Origin: an uncultured Prevotellaceae bacterium
GTDB taxonomy: Bacteria; Bacteroidota; Bacteroidia; Bacteroidales; Muribaculaceae
Length of the DNA stretch: 64,000 nucleotides
Assembly: GCA_900317325.1 (NCBI GenBank)
Contig: ONGE01000014.1
Coordinates: forward strand, 1-64,000
Direction of reading: 5' to 3'
Below, piece by piece: positions 1-8,631 of the stretch. The translations under genes were made by a program, and so were the position numbers. How positions within the stretch are numbered: the stretch's first letter is position 1; the number at the start of each line of letters is the position of its first letter. The notes under the pieces were generated by a model. That model was not told the DNA's origin. It made no database searches and was given only the letters and a program-made list of their open reading frames with translations.

Positions 1-126
1 TGCATCTTTACCATTAACCTGACAAGGAAGATAAATGTGGTTGTCCTGATATGTAATATCGATGGTTTGTGCTTCAGCGATACCTTGTAGTAGCAAAAGT
101 AATCCTACTAATATTGATTTCTTCAT
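1..126 (-). CDS. Exported protein, N-terminal part only (runs off left edge)
   Basis: Only the first 42 codons are inside the window. The protein opens with MKKS, a leucine-rich hydrophobic stretch and an AEA-Q junction, which is a typical Sec signal peptide of about 20 residues. The mature part begins TIDITYQDN and reaches YLPCQVNGKDA. A V-N-G-K stretch like this often precedes the DTGA loop of retropepsin-like aspartyl proteases, but that loop would lie outside the window, so the family is a guess. A promoter -7 box (TATCTTTGC on the minus strand) sits at 156-164, giving a leader of about 25 bases. Confidence 0.75.
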   Translation of the reverse strand, partial: MKKSILVGLLLLLQGIAEAQTIDITYQDNHIYLPCQVNGKDA

Positions 127-219
127 AAATTCCGATTTGTCTTTCAGTAATAACTGCAAAGATAGTGATTTCTCGCGATATACGCTGAATCTACAATTGA
201 CCTTGTGATTGATATGCCA

Positions 220-624
220 TTAATTGATGGCGAGCAGTTCGATGTCGAAGATGAGGGTGGAGCCGCCGGGGATGCCAGGTTGGGAAAACTTGCCGTAGCC
301 CATTTCGGCGGGGATGTAGACTTCCCATCGATCGCCGATGTGCATCTGCTGCATGGCGATGATCCAGCCCTCGATGAGGTCGCGCAGGCGGCACGCCAGG
401 GGCACGTCGCCACGGCTGCTGTCGAATGTCGCCCCATTGATGGTCTTGCCCGTGTAATGGGCGGTGATCACGCTACTGGGCGTGGGCATTGCGCCCGAGT
501 GGTCGCCCTCGGCCAGCACCTTGTAATAAACGCCCTTAGGCAGCGCCTTCACGCCGTCTTCCTGTGACTTCGCCACCAGCCAATCCTTATTGGCCTGCAC
601 GTATTGATTCTTGTTCTTCTTCAT
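220..624 (-). CDS. FKBP-type peptidyl-prolyl cis-trans isomerase
   Basis: A 134-residue FKBP-fold protein that isomerises X-Pro bonds. The FKBP core covers about residues 30-134: SVITAHYTGKTINGATFDSS, then EGWIIAMQQMHIGDRWEVYI and PAEMGYG, ending in GSTLIFDIELLAI. These match the canonical V-x-V-H-Y-T-G, W-x-x-x-L-x-x-M-x-x-G and F-x-V-E-L blocks. No signal peptide is visible (start MKKNKNQYVQ), so it is probably cytoplasmic, unlike the many periplasmic FKBPs of this phylum. It lies 50 bases after the unknown gene ending at 675 on the same strand and may share its transcript. Family is secure; client proteins unknown. Confidence 0.93.
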   Translation of the reverse strand: MKKNKNQYVQANKDWLVAKSQEDGVKALPKGVYYKVLAEGDHSGAMPTPSSVITAHYTGKTINGATFDSSRGDVPLACRLRDLIEGWIIAMQQMHIGDRWEVYIPAEMGYGKFSQPGIPGGSTLIFDIELLAIN

Positions 625-674
625 ATTGAAAATCCATTTATTTGAATTAACTAATTAATCAATAGGCAAATATT

Positions 675-1514
675 TTAATACCTGATACCACAATCGTATG
701 CCACCAACACCTCTTCGTTTGACTGGCCTATAGATACAGACTTGCCACGTCGTTCGACTGGGACTGATGCCTGGCAGAAACCACTCCAATTATTCCAATA
801 ACAATATGATGCAACAGCTTTATCTCCACTAATTTCAACTGATGGCAGGATGTCTTCCCTATCTATAAAAGTGGCCAACCTTTCATAATCAGATTTCCTA
901 AATTCCGCATCAGTAAAATCATAGTATTTGCTTTTACTGCCATCAATTATCTGCTGCATATCTGCTTTTGAGAACACGTAAGTCTTCTCCAGGTAATTAC
1001 CATGCCATCCCTTCGGGAACAACGCGATTGTCTCATTCAGCAGCACAGCTTGCCAAACGCCTATCTCATTAAATGGCACAATCAAATCTTCCCAAATATC
1101 AGGGACATCGGACATCAGATTCTCTTCTGGAGTGCCTTTAATCAACATTGTTTTACTATATGGATTTGGCTTGGGCATTTCCTCAATTTCGTCTGGTTCC
1201 AGAAAATGAATGGTGTTACCTTCTTTTCTATATCCACGCGGCCTTTCAATGGGATGATCATAGGCCACATAGGCCAGTGAAGCATCCTTATTGTGAAAGT
1301 ACAGTTTATAAAACGATTCCCATTTAGTCCCAATCTGGAACACATCAAGCACGATGTTGGCCGAATGGCTGATGGCGTCGAGTGGCTCGAGCAACCACTC
1401 AACATCATCACCTTTCTGCAACTTATAGTCCTTGATATGGTTTTCTATATTGCTCCTGAATCGGCATCCCATTTCACCCAGGACGGGGTTAAAAACATAA
1501 TTATCTGGTCCCAT
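675..1514 (-). CDS. Hypothetical protein
   Basis: I do not recognise this protein. The longest frame begins with GTG at 1559, but the ATG at 1514 (MGPDNYVFNP) is preferred because it is a stronger start codon. Either start lies downstream of a -7 box TATTTTTGC at 1591-1599. It gives 279 residues without signal peptide or membrane segment, rich in acidic and aromatic residues (EWLLEPLDAI, DIWEDLIVPFNEIG, FPKGWHGNYLEK). The composition suggests a soluble enzyme-like or immunity-type protein, but there is no diagnostic motif. It precedes the FKBP gene on the same strand. Confidence 0.7.
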   Translation of the reverse strand: MGPDNYVFNPVLGEMGCRFRSNIENHIKDYKLQKGDDVEWLLEPLDAISHSANIVLDVFQIGTKWESFYKLYFHNKDASLAYVAYDHPIERPRGYRKEGNTIHFLEPDEIEEMPKPNPYSKTMLIKGTPEENLMSDVPDIWEDLIVPFNEIGVWQAVLLNETIALFPKGWHGNYLEKTYVFSKADMQQIIDGSKSKYYDFTDAEFRKSDYERLATFIDREDILPSVEISGDKAVASYCYWNNWSGFCQASVPVERRGKSVSIGQSNEEVLVAYDCGIRY

Positions 1515-1590
1515 ATTTGTGTTCTCTTCATTAGTGTCTTGAAATAACCGAACTATCACTGTTCTGCGTTCTTTTGCCTATTTATGTTGT

Positions 1591-1599
1591 GCAAAAATA
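1591..1599 (-). promoter_or_regulatory. Promoter -7 box (TATTTTTGC)
   Basis: Matches the Bacteroidetes sigma-ABfr -7 consensus TAnnTTTG on the minus strand, about 75 bases before the ATG at 1514. No good TTG was located at the -33 position, so this rests on the -7 box alone. Confidence 0.5.
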
Positions 1600-1743
1600 G
1601 CAATTTTTCTCAATTATATGTTATGTTGAGGTGAAAAACTATTCACATAAAGAAAATAGCATTTTCCGCCTTTTTCCTTGTCTCATTCACCCGAGAGCAA
1701 GAGATGTAAAAGAGGACCTTTGAAATGCTGCAAAGAATTCAAA

Positions 1744-1777
1744 GCCGAGCGCACCCTGTTGATGGGTTGCGCCCGGC
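1744..1777 (-). terminator. Hairpin terminator after the carbohydrate-binding lipoprotein
   Basis: GC-rich stem of about 13 base pairs (one mismatch) with a 7-base loop, followed on the minus strand by CTTTGAATTCTTTG. It lies 45 bases past the stop codon at 1822. The U tract is interrupted. Confidence 0.6.
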
Positions 1778-1821
1778 AAACTAATTTGTAGCTATGAAAA
1801 AAGATGATGGTTTGTTTAGTT

Positions 1822-3627
1822 TCACCAATGGCCACCGCCGCCTCCTGGCTGGGTGTTGGTGAATTTATAGGTGGTGATCATGTTGCTCAGCGTGAGTGAG
1901 GCAAGCGTTGAGCCGCCAGTGACGCTAGCGCCGGTTACCAAGCCGTCAAAATTGCTGCCACCGCTGACGGTTGCTCCTGTCGTCAAGGTGCACTTGCCGC
2001 CCTTGGTCATGCCGGGTGCGCTCACCAGCAGTGTGTAACTGTTGTAGCTGCGTGGCACAGCAAAAGCAAAGATGTTGCTGCCGTCATTGCCGGCAAGGGC
2101 GATATAAGTGCCACTTGTCAGGCTGCTGCCGCCGACAATGGCCACGGGCTGGGTCGTGCCGCTTGTGCTGGGCGTCGAGGTCGTTCCACCGATGCCCACG
2201 ACGGTGCCGCCTGTGATGGTGAAGGTGTTCTGGTCACAATCGATGCCTTCCTCAGGCGAGGTGGTGCCGCAAGCGACAACCGTGCCGCCGCTGATGGCGA
2301 TGTTACCGTTGCTGTCGATGCCGTCGTTGTTGATGGCATAGGCGAACACCTGGCCGCCACTGATGGCGATGCTGCCTTTGGCATTGATGGCGTCGTCGTA
2401 GGCATAGACCTGCACCTTGCCATCAGTGATGTAGAGTTTGCCCTTACTCTCGATGCCCTCGCTGTTTTCGCCACCTGTCGTCCGCACCATGATGTCGCTG
2501 CCCGCCAGATAGATGTCTCCGTCGCCCTTGATGCCCTTGGGCGACGTGCTGTAGCGTCCATTGCTATAGACCGTGCCCGTGGTGATGACCTTAACAATGC
2601 CGCCATCGAAGTGCATGGCCTGGTCGCAACTGATACCCTTGCCACCCTGGCCGGCGCTCTTCAGGCACAGCGTTCCATCGCTGATGGTGAAGGTACTGTC
2701 GCACTTGATGCCGGCACTGCCGTTTACGTCATTATCGTCGCTGTCCCACTCGCCGGTGCCCGTGGTGATGGCCGTGAAGCGTCCCCCATCGATCTGGATG
2801 ATACCCTCACTCTTCATGCCCTTGGCTGCCACACCGCTGCACTCCACGTTGATGACGCCGCCTCGCATCAGGATGGCGTCATTGGCCTTGATGCCGTTGC
2901 TGGCAGTGTTCTTGACGTAGATGTTGTTGCCCGGTCGGAACAGGATGTAGTCATCGCTGGTGATGCCGCCCTTGCAGTTGGCCAGCACCTTGAGATGGCC
3001 ACTGCCGCTGAAGAGCAGTTTGCCCTCGCTGAAGAGCGTCGCCTTCATGTCCTCGTCGGCTGGCGTGTCATAGCTGCTACCGTCCTGCAGCGTGTTCCAT
3101 GTGCCGTCGGCCAGTTCGATATAGCCACGCTTCTTGCATTGACTGTTGATGGCAGCACCAGTGGGGTTGGTGATATTCACCCCGTTGAGCCGCAAGGCAT
3201 ACTTGCTCTCGCCATAGAGCTTGAATGAGCCGTCGCCTGTCGTGCCGCTCAGGGTATAGCGCACACCCTTGGCCGTCGACACCACTGTGACGTGGCCGCC
3301 GCTGACGGCGACGCTCACGCCTGTCACCTCGCCGCTGACCGTGGCATTGTCGGAGCCGTTGAAGGTGATCTTAATCTCCTTGTCGAACGTGTTGTTCTCG
3401 ATGTAGTCCTCGTCGCTGGAGTCTATGGTCTCGCTCTCGTTGAGCGCGGTGCTGTCGACCGCGATTGTGAATGAGGTCAGTTCCCCTATAGATGCAGTGG
3501 AGCCTCCACCCGGATTGAAAGGAGACTCGCCATTCGGGTTGAAATCGGGTTCAAAGGGGGATTCCTCCGCACACGACAGCAATCCTGCGACCAGCAATGC
3601 CGTGATTAAATACCTTGTTATCTTCAT
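1822..3627 (-). CDS. Carbohydrate-binding-domain lipoprotein (DUF4353-like beta-helix)
   Basis: A lipoprotein of 601 residues starting at MKITRYLITALLVAGLLSC, where LLSC is the lipobox; the longer frame back to 3681 adds a stretch that does not look coding. The mature protein begins with an acidic, proline-rich linker (EESPFEPDF), then a long array of short repeats of the type DGxIxI-SGGxVxA, for example IAISGGQVFAYA, NIAISGGTVVACG and TFTITGGTVVGIG. This matches the Bacteroidales family annotated as carbohydrate-binding domain-containing (DUF4353), a right-handed beta-helix on the cell surface. It ends in a glycine run (QPGGGGGHW). Ligand unknown. Monocistronic, with a terminator hairpin at 1744-1777. 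Confidence 0.88.
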   Translation of the reverse strand: MKITRYLITALLVAGLLSCAEESPFEPDFNPNGESPFNPGGGSTASIGELTSFTIAVDSTALNESETIDSSDEDYIENNTFDKEIKITFNGSDNATVSGEVTGVSVAVSGGHVTVVSTAKGVRYTLSGTTGDGSFKLYGESKYALRLNGVNITNPTGAAINSQCKKRGYIELADGTWNTLQDGSSYDTPADEDMKATLFSEGKLLFSGSGHLKVLANCKGGITSDDYILFRPGNNIYVKNTASNGIKANDAILMRGGVINVECSGVAAKGMKSEGIIQIDGGRFTAITTGTGEWDSDDNDVNGSAGIKCDSTFTISDGTLCLKSAGQGGKGISCDQAMHFDGGIVKVITTGTVYSNGRYSTSPKGIKGDGDIYLAGSDIMVRTTGGENSEGIESKGKLYITDGKVQVYAYDDAINAKGSIAISGGQVFAYAINNDGIDSNGNIAISGGTVVACGTTSPEEGIDCDQNTFTITGGTVVGIGGTTSTPSTSGTTQPVAIVGGSSLTSGTYIALAGNDGSNIFAFAVPRSYNSYTLLVSAPGMTKGGKCTLTTGATVSGGSNFDGLVTGASVTGGSTLASLTLSNMITTYKFTNTQPGGGGGHW

Positions 3628-4118
3628 CGTCTCGCCCTTTCTTGAAATATATGAGTTAAACCTGAAACAATATGCGCCCATCGGCGGATGTCTATCTATT
3701 TAACGTAACAAAATACGATATCTGTGTGCGGCCCTAGTTACTTTTCAATGTATGGTACCTTTCTTTCAACGAAACCCGAATCTGGCTCCGTTGACTTATA
3801 GTTCCGTTCCGGCCAGAACAAAGACAAAGAGGCTGTTGCAAAACTCTACTTGTCACAGTTTAAATCGGCCTTACGGCCGAGAAATCAAAACAACGTATAA
3901 AATCAAAAAATAATAAATTTTTATTATAATTACATTAATAATTTTTTTTGATTTCTTGCGCTTAGCGCGATCACCAATAAGAGACATGAGTTTTGCAACA
4001 CCTCCTCCTTCTCGCTGGGTGCGCTGCGGCTCAGCAGGTGCGGGCGACGTGACCGCCATCGCCCATGTCATAGTCAGACATGAACAGCTCACGGGCTAAA
4101 GCTTTGAATAATCTTATA
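3628..4118. other. Intergenic region with MITE-like element and possible coding relic
   Basis: No convincing intact gene. Bases 3834-4000 form an inverted-repeat-bounded element listed separately. Bases 4031-4140 read on the minus strand give 37 open codons that end ALARELFMSDYDMGDGGH-VARTC-stop, overlapping the 3' end of the membrane protein gene in another frame. This may be a relic of a gene tail or part of a dispersed repeat. A short minus-strand frame at 3871-4092 is low-complexity and is not called. Confidence 0.5.
3834..4000. repeat. MITE-like element with 13-bp perfect terminal inverted repeats
   Basis: TGTTGCAAAACTC at 3834-3846 and its exact reverse complement GAGTTTTGCAACA at 3988-4000 bound a 167-base AT-rich segment. 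GAGG just outside the left end pairs with CCTC outside the right end, allowing one base offset. The inside holds GGCC-TTAC-GGCC and GCGC-TTA-GCGC hairpins and no gene. A solitary copy of the right end occurs at 16888-16900. The structure is what a non-autonomous transposable element looks like, and the end sequence resembles termini of several DDE insertion sequences. No transposase is present in the window. Confidence 0.6.
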
Positions 4119-4790
4119 TCAATACTTTCTCCAAATGAAATAAAGAATCAAGCCCATAAACAAGATGATACACGCCAATATAGTCAAACTATCAAAGGTC
4201 AACACCACTGGAAAAGCCCCGATTAATATTACAACTAATGTCAAACAACATTTCTCTAATGTCTTTTTCGTTACCATCATTCTTTCGGATTTTTGTTCCG
4301 TCTGACATGATATAAACTGGTTTTCCTCACTCCTGGTTGATGACAGGCGTGACAACCAATAAGAGAAGAGACCAAAGAGAATGATCAGGATAATAGCCAA
4401 CATGAACACCGTTAATAACCAATAGATGGGTACCACCATCACACCAAGCTCGATGCCTGGGTTGTGACGGTATTCATTTAAAGTCATAATAAAAAGGATC
4501 AAAAAAGGTACAGTTATCATACCACAAAAATAGAGCACCATCTTCAACGCCAATAACATCCAGTGGCTAGTTTTCCACTGGGCAAAAGCCAAATGGATAC
4601 TCAACCATGAGAATCCCGCTAGGATCAACGATAGGGTGATCGTCCCAATCGCATGATTATAACCAAAAATGTCCTCTTTTATCTCCATCAGTGGGCCAGG
4701 GCCAAAGGCTGCAATTCCCACCCCCAACAGTAGCGAGAAAAGCAACGTGACTATCTGATATTTCCTTTTCTTATCTTGAGATAATTTCAT
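4119..4790 (-). CDS. Integral membrane protein of unknown function
   Basis: Unrecognised protein of 223 residues with a charged start (MKLSQDKKRKYQ) and about six predicted membrane segments: near residues 12-32, 45-66, 78-102, 115-146, 182-199 and 202-220. A charged loop (SRLSSTRSEENQF to SERMMVTKKTLEK) separates the fourth and fifth. There are no conserved polar residues in the membrane that would suggest a transporter. It is AT-richer than neighbouring genes. The reading frame is good and the hydrophobic pattern convincing, so the gene is likely real although the family is unknown. Confidence 0.75.
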   Translation of the reverse strand: MKLSQDKKRKYQIVTLLFSLLLGVGIAAFGPGPLMEIKEDIFGYNHAIGTITLSLILAGFSWLSIHLAFAQWKTSHWMLLALKMVLYFCGMITVPFLILFIMTLNEYRHNPGIELGVMVVPIYWLLTVFMLAIILIILFGLFSYWLSRLSSTRSEENQFISCQTEQKSERMMVTKKTLEKCCLTLVVILIGAFPVVLTFDSLTILACIILFMGLILYFIWRKY

Positions 4791-5077
4791 TGAACAAAAA
4801 ACGAGGCGGTTGTACTTGTATCATTGGTTCTGAGTTGATTTTGCCGCAAAGATACGACTATTTCCTAATAATCGTATTCGAAATGCGGCAATATTAAAAG
4901 GTGCACTTGAATACCACTGATCTCAAAGATAAGGGTGTGTCATTATTCTTTCGTTGAATTATATGTCGCGCTTCGCGCGAGAGCCTGAACAAGATTATTA
5001 ATAGAATAAATATAAAAATTGTTTTTTACTGAAAAAGACACTACCTTTGCCAAAACAAAAACTAAATCACGATTGCT
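4791..5077. other. Intergenic region with one small hairpin and a promoter
   Basis: Divergent intergenic region. It holds the mini-hairpin TCGCGC-TTC-GCGCGA at 4966-4980, a member of the repeat group seen elsewhere in the window, and a -7 box TACCTTTGCC at about 5041-5050 serving the gene at 5078. Confidence 0.55.
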
Positions 5078-5671
5078 ATGACACGATTCATCAGAATAAC
5101 CATCTCGCTCTTCTTGCTTATAGTTCTCGGGGTTGGAATCGCCTCTGCCCAATCGGTCGAGGGCGACAAGCAGCCTATCAAGGTAACAGGCCAGGTCTTA
5201 GACGAGAACAATGAGCCTGTTATCGGTGCTTCGGTTGTCATCGATGGCACCAGTATAGGTACGGCAACAGATTTTGATGGTAACTATACCCTTGATGCAT
5301 GGCTGGGTGCTGTACTTAAAGTCACCAATGTTGGTAATGAGACAGTTAAGATGACGGTTTGTGGCAATGTGATGAACATTCGTCTCTTGCCCGAGCGTAT
5401 TTACCAGTTCTTCCCGCTAATACCAATAGCGAATTTATCAATGAAAGGGCCATATATTTATGGCCATGTGCATGACAATTATGGCCGCCCATTGCCTGGT
5501 GCCGTTATCAAGACAACAAGTTCAGCAAAGAATGTCACCACTGATGACAGTGGTTATTTCGCTATTAATGCACAAACGGGAGACTCTATCCGTGTCTCAT
5601 GCCCGCATTATCAATCCGTTGAGGGAGTTGTTGAGGCTTTTGAATTTATCATTCGTCTTGACCCAGAGTAA
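5078..5671 (+). CDS. Exported protein with two carboxypeptidase-regulatory-like domains
   Basis: A 197-residue secreted protein with a signal peptide (about residues 1-25, ending IASAQS). Two CarboxypepD_reg-like beta-sandwich domains follow: residues about 35-110, VTGQVLDENNEPVIGASVVI with FDGNYTLDA, and about 130-197, YGHVHDNYGRPLPGAVIKTT with DSGYFAINA. The first is the domain normally found at the N terminus of SusC-type TonB receptors; here it stands alone without plug or barrel. No membrane anchor or enzyme motif is visible. It may be a surface or periplasmic adaptor. Followed by a GC-rich intergenic repeat and no obvious operon partner. Confidence 0.85.
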   Translation: MTRFIRITISLFLLIVLGVGIASAQSVEGDKQPIKVTGQVLDENNEPVIGASVVIDGTSIGTATDFDGNYTLDAWLGAVLKVTNVGNETVKMTVCGNVMNIRLLPERIYQFFPLIPIANLSMKGPYIYGHVHDNYGRPLPGAVIKTTSSAKNVTTDDSGYFAINAQTGDSIRVSCPHYQSVEGVVEAFEFIIRLDPE

Positions 5672-5945
5672 GCTCGGCTTCGCCTCACTGCAACCCCTGC
5701 AGTAATGGACAGCACTTGTCTTAGCCCCATCGGGGCGGCACTGAAACATTGATGCACAGCGTGTCGCCACTAACGTGGCTAATATTCATGTGTAGCGCTC
5801 ATTTACAGGGGTTCCGCTACGCTACATCCCTGCCTATAACCTTACAGCCCTACGGGCCTAGAATTAAGCCCCTTAAGACAAAACCGCCATTAAGGTGATG
5901 ATATTCAGCTGTTTATTAGCTTTATCAATTATTTGCCGGACAGTA
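5672..5945 (+). repeat. GC-rich dispersed intergenic repeat, copy 1
   Basis: Contains the blocks CTCGGCTTCGCCTCACT, CCCCATCGGGGCGGCA, CAGGGGTTCCGCTACGCTAC, CCTGCCTATAA and CAGCCCTACGGGC, then a tail reading TTCAGCTGTTTATTAGC and CAATTATTTGCCGGACA. The same blocks recur at 43811-44072 and 51775-51955, the last in the same order with the same tail. Several blocks are palindromic. The tail supplies the upstream part of the M28 peptidase promoter. Confidence 0.75.
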
Positions 5946-5967
5946 TTAAAAGATTTTGTATCTTTGC
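5932..5967 (+). promoter_or_regulatory. Promoter of the M28 peptidase gene
   Basis: TTTG at 5932-5935 and TATCTTTGC at 5959-5967, spaced about 23 bases, slightly long for this promoter class. Transcription would begin about 10 bases before the ATG at 5982. Confidence 0.65.
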
Positions 5968-5981
5968 AGAAAAAAAGACTG

Positions 5982-7559
5982 ATGAGAATGAATGCTAAAG
6001 CGCTGGTGACGGTAATCGCTTTTGTCGCCATGGGGCTGGCAACAGCCAGTGCACAGATTACACAGGAGCAGTTGCGAACAGGAAGTGACGAACAACTGCT
6101 GAGGGAATGGACCAAGGTGCTTGCCAGTGATGAGTTTGGAGGAAGAAAACCCATGACACCCTATGAGGACAAGACGGTGGAGTATCTTGCCAAACAGTTG
6201 GGAAAAATCGGTTTGGAGCCAGCCTTCGACGGCAGTTGGTTCCAGCCCTTTGAAATGATTGCAGTAACAGCCAAACCCGTGGGTGGCAGGCTCTCGGTGA
6301 GCGGGAAGAAGAAATCGGTGCTTCGCTATCCCGACGATTTGATTATCTGGACGTCTCGCGCCACCAAGAAAATCGACCTGAAGAAGGCGGAGTATGTGTT
6401 CTGCGGTTTTGGCATCAACGCGCCCGAATTCGGCTGGAACGACTACGAGGGCATCGATGTGAAAGGCAAGATCGTGGTGGTCATGGTCAATGACCCTGGC
6501 TTTTATGACAGCCAGCTCTTCCGGGGACGCAATATGACCTACTACGGCCGTTGGTTATATAAGTTTGAAGAGGCCCAGCGTCAGGGTGCTGCCGGATGTT
6601 TGGTCCTCCACCATACCGAAGCCGCCAGTTACGGATGGCATGTCTGCGTGAATGGCCACCTGAGCGACAATCTCGCCATCTATGATCCGGATACGCGCAA
6701 TGCGGGCGAATTGGCCGTCAGGGGATGGCTGCACGAGGACGGTTGTCGGAAACTGTTTCTCGCAGCCGGCATGGACATGGACAAGGCGCTGGCTGATGCT
6801 AAAAAGCCCGGCTTCAAGAGCTTTCCCCTGAATGTGAGAGGTGATGTGAAGATGAATGTGACTTACGGCATTCAGCAGACGCGCAATGTGGGCGGTATCC
6901 TTCGCGGGAGCGGCAAGGACGGTGAGGCCGTCGTGTTCTGCGCCCACTGGGACCACCTGGGCATCGGAAAAGCCGATGAGCGCGGCGACACGATATATAA
7001 CGGTGCTGCCGACAATGCATCGGGCATGGCTGGAGCATTGCTCGTCGCCAAGAAGTTCAAGGAGATGCCCCAGACGCGTCGGGACCTGCTGTTCATCTTC
7101 CCCTCGTCGGAGGAGAGCGGACTGTTCGGCTCGGCCTATTACTGTGACCACCCTGCCATACCGATGGCGAAGACTGTGGCCTGCCTTAACTTTGAGAGCA
7201 TCGGTCCTGCCGAACTCACGCGCGATGTCGTGATTCTAGGCAGCGGGGAAAGCGACCTGGACAATTATTATGTGGCTGCCGCTGCTGCCCAAGGCAGGTA
7301 TATCTACTTCGACGACGACAACTCCGACGGCTGGTTTTACCGCTCCGACCACTATAATTTCGTGAAAAAGGGTGTCCGTGCAGTGGTGTTGGAAAACGGC
7401 CAGCATCCTGTTGATGTGACCAAGCCCAATAAATATCCCATGCCGGTATGGTATCACAAACCATGTGACGAGTACCGTGAGGATTGGGACCTCAGCGGCA
7501 CCTTGTCCAACGTGAACCTGATCTTCAGCATCGGCCTGTCCTTGTCAAACAATCTGTGA
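5982..7559 (+). CDS. M28 family metallopeptidase with PA domain
   Basis: An exported zinc aminopeptidase-type enzyme of 525 residues. ATG at 5982 (MRMNAKALVTVIAF) is chosen over the longer frame because it begins a clean signal peptide (to ATASAQI) and lies just after the promoter. The middle carries a PA insert (about residues 105-260: GFGINAPEFGWNDYEG, KGKIVVVMVNDPGF). The M28 catalytic part has all expected metal ligands: VFCAHWDHLG (His), NGAADNASGMAG (Asp), FPSSEESGLFGS (Glu-Glu), LNFESIG and YRSDHYNF (His). It probably trims peptides in the periplasm or outside the cell. Monocistronic; the next gene has its own promoter. Confidence 0.95.
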   Translation: MRMNAKALVTVIAFVAMGLATASAQITQEQLRTGSDEQLLREWTKVLASDEFGGRKPMTPYEDKTVEYLAKQLGKIGLEPAFDGSWFQPFEMIAVTAKPVGGRLSVSGKKKSVLRYPDDLIIWTSRATKKIDLKKAEYVFCGFGINAPEFGWNDYEGIDVKGKIVVVMVNDPGFYDSQLFRGRNMTYYGRWLYKFEEAQRQGAAGCLVLHHTEAASYGWHVCVNGHLSDNLAIYDPDTRNAGELAVRGWLHEDGCRKLFLAAGMDMDKALADAKKPGFKSFPLNVRGDVKMNVTYGIQQTRNVGGILRGSGKDGEAVVFCAHWDHLGIGKADERGDTIYNGAADNASGMAGALLVAKKFKEMPQTRRDLLFIFPSSEESGLFGSAYYCDHPAIPMAKTVACLNFESIGPAELTRDVVILGSGESDLDNYYVAAAAAQGRYIYFDDDNSDGWFYRSDHYNFVKKGVRAVVLENGQHPVDVTKPNKYPMPVWYHKPCDEYREDWDLSGTLSNVNLIFSIGLSLSNNL

Positions 7560-7795
7560 TAAGGCATTTCGAGCTCTGATTGAAGGCATTATCTGTATCT
7601 TTGACTTTAATTGGCTTCGATGTATCTCATCTCTCGTGCCCGCCATTATTGCATAGTGCTACCGGCCGGGCGTAAAGAGGACGGGGCATCCATCTGTTAA
7701 AGTCATGTTAAAATCGTCATTTTCTCTTGACTCGTCCCTTAGGGCACACATTAACTTTGCTTTCACTTAGCAATTGCTTCATAACATCGCGTGAT
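7560..7795. other. Intergenic region with promoter of the MerR-type gene
   Basis: No gene seen. TTG at 7727-7729 and TAACTTTGC at 7752-7760 form a promoter about 36 bases before the ATG at 7796. No clear terminator for the peptidase gene was found. Confidence 0.5.
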
Positions 7796-8620
7796 ATGAG
7801 TAAGAAAACAAGGTTAAAAATCGGAGAATTCTCCCAGTTGATGCAAGTCACAGTAAAAACTTTGCGTCATTATGAGCAGAAGGGTCTGCTGTTGCCTGAC
7901 GAGGTGGACGAGTGGACTGGCTACCGCTACTACAGCATCGACCAGATGCAGAAGTTGCAAGCCATCCGCGACCTGCAGCACCTTGGATTCTCGTTGGATG
8001 AGATCAAGGACTTGTTCGAGGACAACTCGCATATCCCAAGCATCAGGCAACTGACCGAGAAAATCAAGGAAACGGATGCACAACTGAAGCAGCTGATAAC
8101 CCGCCGCAACCGACTGCTCGACTGGAGGAACACTCGCAAAGAGATGAAGACAATGGAAAAATTCAGCATTCAGTCACTGCCCGAAATCATTGTGGCAAGT
8201 CATCGTGAAGTCCTTCCCGACTACGCCGCCATCGGCTCCATGTGTGTAGAAATCATCGCTCCCGAGATGCAGCGTCTCGGCTGCAAGTGCCCACCGCCGG
8301 GCTACTGCTTTACTGTTGAACATGACAGGGAGTACAAGCCGACGGACGTGGACATTGAGTATTGCGAACAGGTAGAGGAGACGGGAGAGGACAGTGCAAT
8401 CATCCAGTTCAAGCGTCTGCCCGCAGTGCCCAAGGCGCTCTGCATGAAGCACGTCGGCCCGTATGAAAGATTCTACGAGTCGTACATAGAAGCTTTCCGT
8501 TACATCGAGGATCATGGTTACAAACCTGTTGGTCTGTTCCGCACCTGCTACGTTGATGGAGTATGGAACCAGGAGGACCCCGAGAAATGGCTTTCAATCA
8601 TTCAGATACCGATAGAATAG
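7796..8620 (+). CDS. MerR-family regulator with GyrI-like effector domain
   Basis: A one-component regulator of 274 residues. The start at 7796 (MSKKTRLKIGEFS) is preferred to 7727, which would begin inside the promoter. Residues about 8-78 form the MerR winged helix (IGEFSQLMQVTVKTLRHYEQ, TGYRYYSIDQMQKLQAI, LGFSLDEIKDLFED), followed by a dimerisation coiled coil (about 85-120). Residues about 125-274 are a GyrI-like/AraC effector-binding domain (SLPEIIVASHREV, MKHVGPYERFYESYIEA, PEKWLSIIQIPI). This BmrR/BltR-like layout senses hydrophobic cations and usually drives efflux genes, but no pump gene is adjacent, so its target is unknown. Confidence 0.93.
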   Translation: MSKKTRLKIGEFSQLMQVTVKTLRHYEQKGLLLPDEVDEWTGYRYYSIDQMQKLQAIRDLQHLGFSLDEIKDLFEDNSHIPSIRQLTEKIKETDAQLKQLITRRNRLLDWRNTRKEMKTMEKFSIQSLPEIIVASHREVLPDYAAIGSMCVEIIAPEMQRLGCKCPPPGYCFTVEHDREYKPTDVDIEYCEQVEETGEDSAIIQFKRLPAVPKALCMKHVGPYERFYESYIEAFRYIEDHGYKPVGLFRTCYVDGVWNQEDPEKWLSIIQIPIE

Positions 8621-8631
8621 CCGTTGAGCCT

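Noticed and set aside
3871-4092. A 73-codon minus-strand frame in the region of the MITE-like element.
   Set aside because: It crosses the inverted-repeat end and an AT-rich low-complexity tract; the C-terminal part (KKIINVIIIKIYYFLILYVV) is typical of translated AT-rich DNA.
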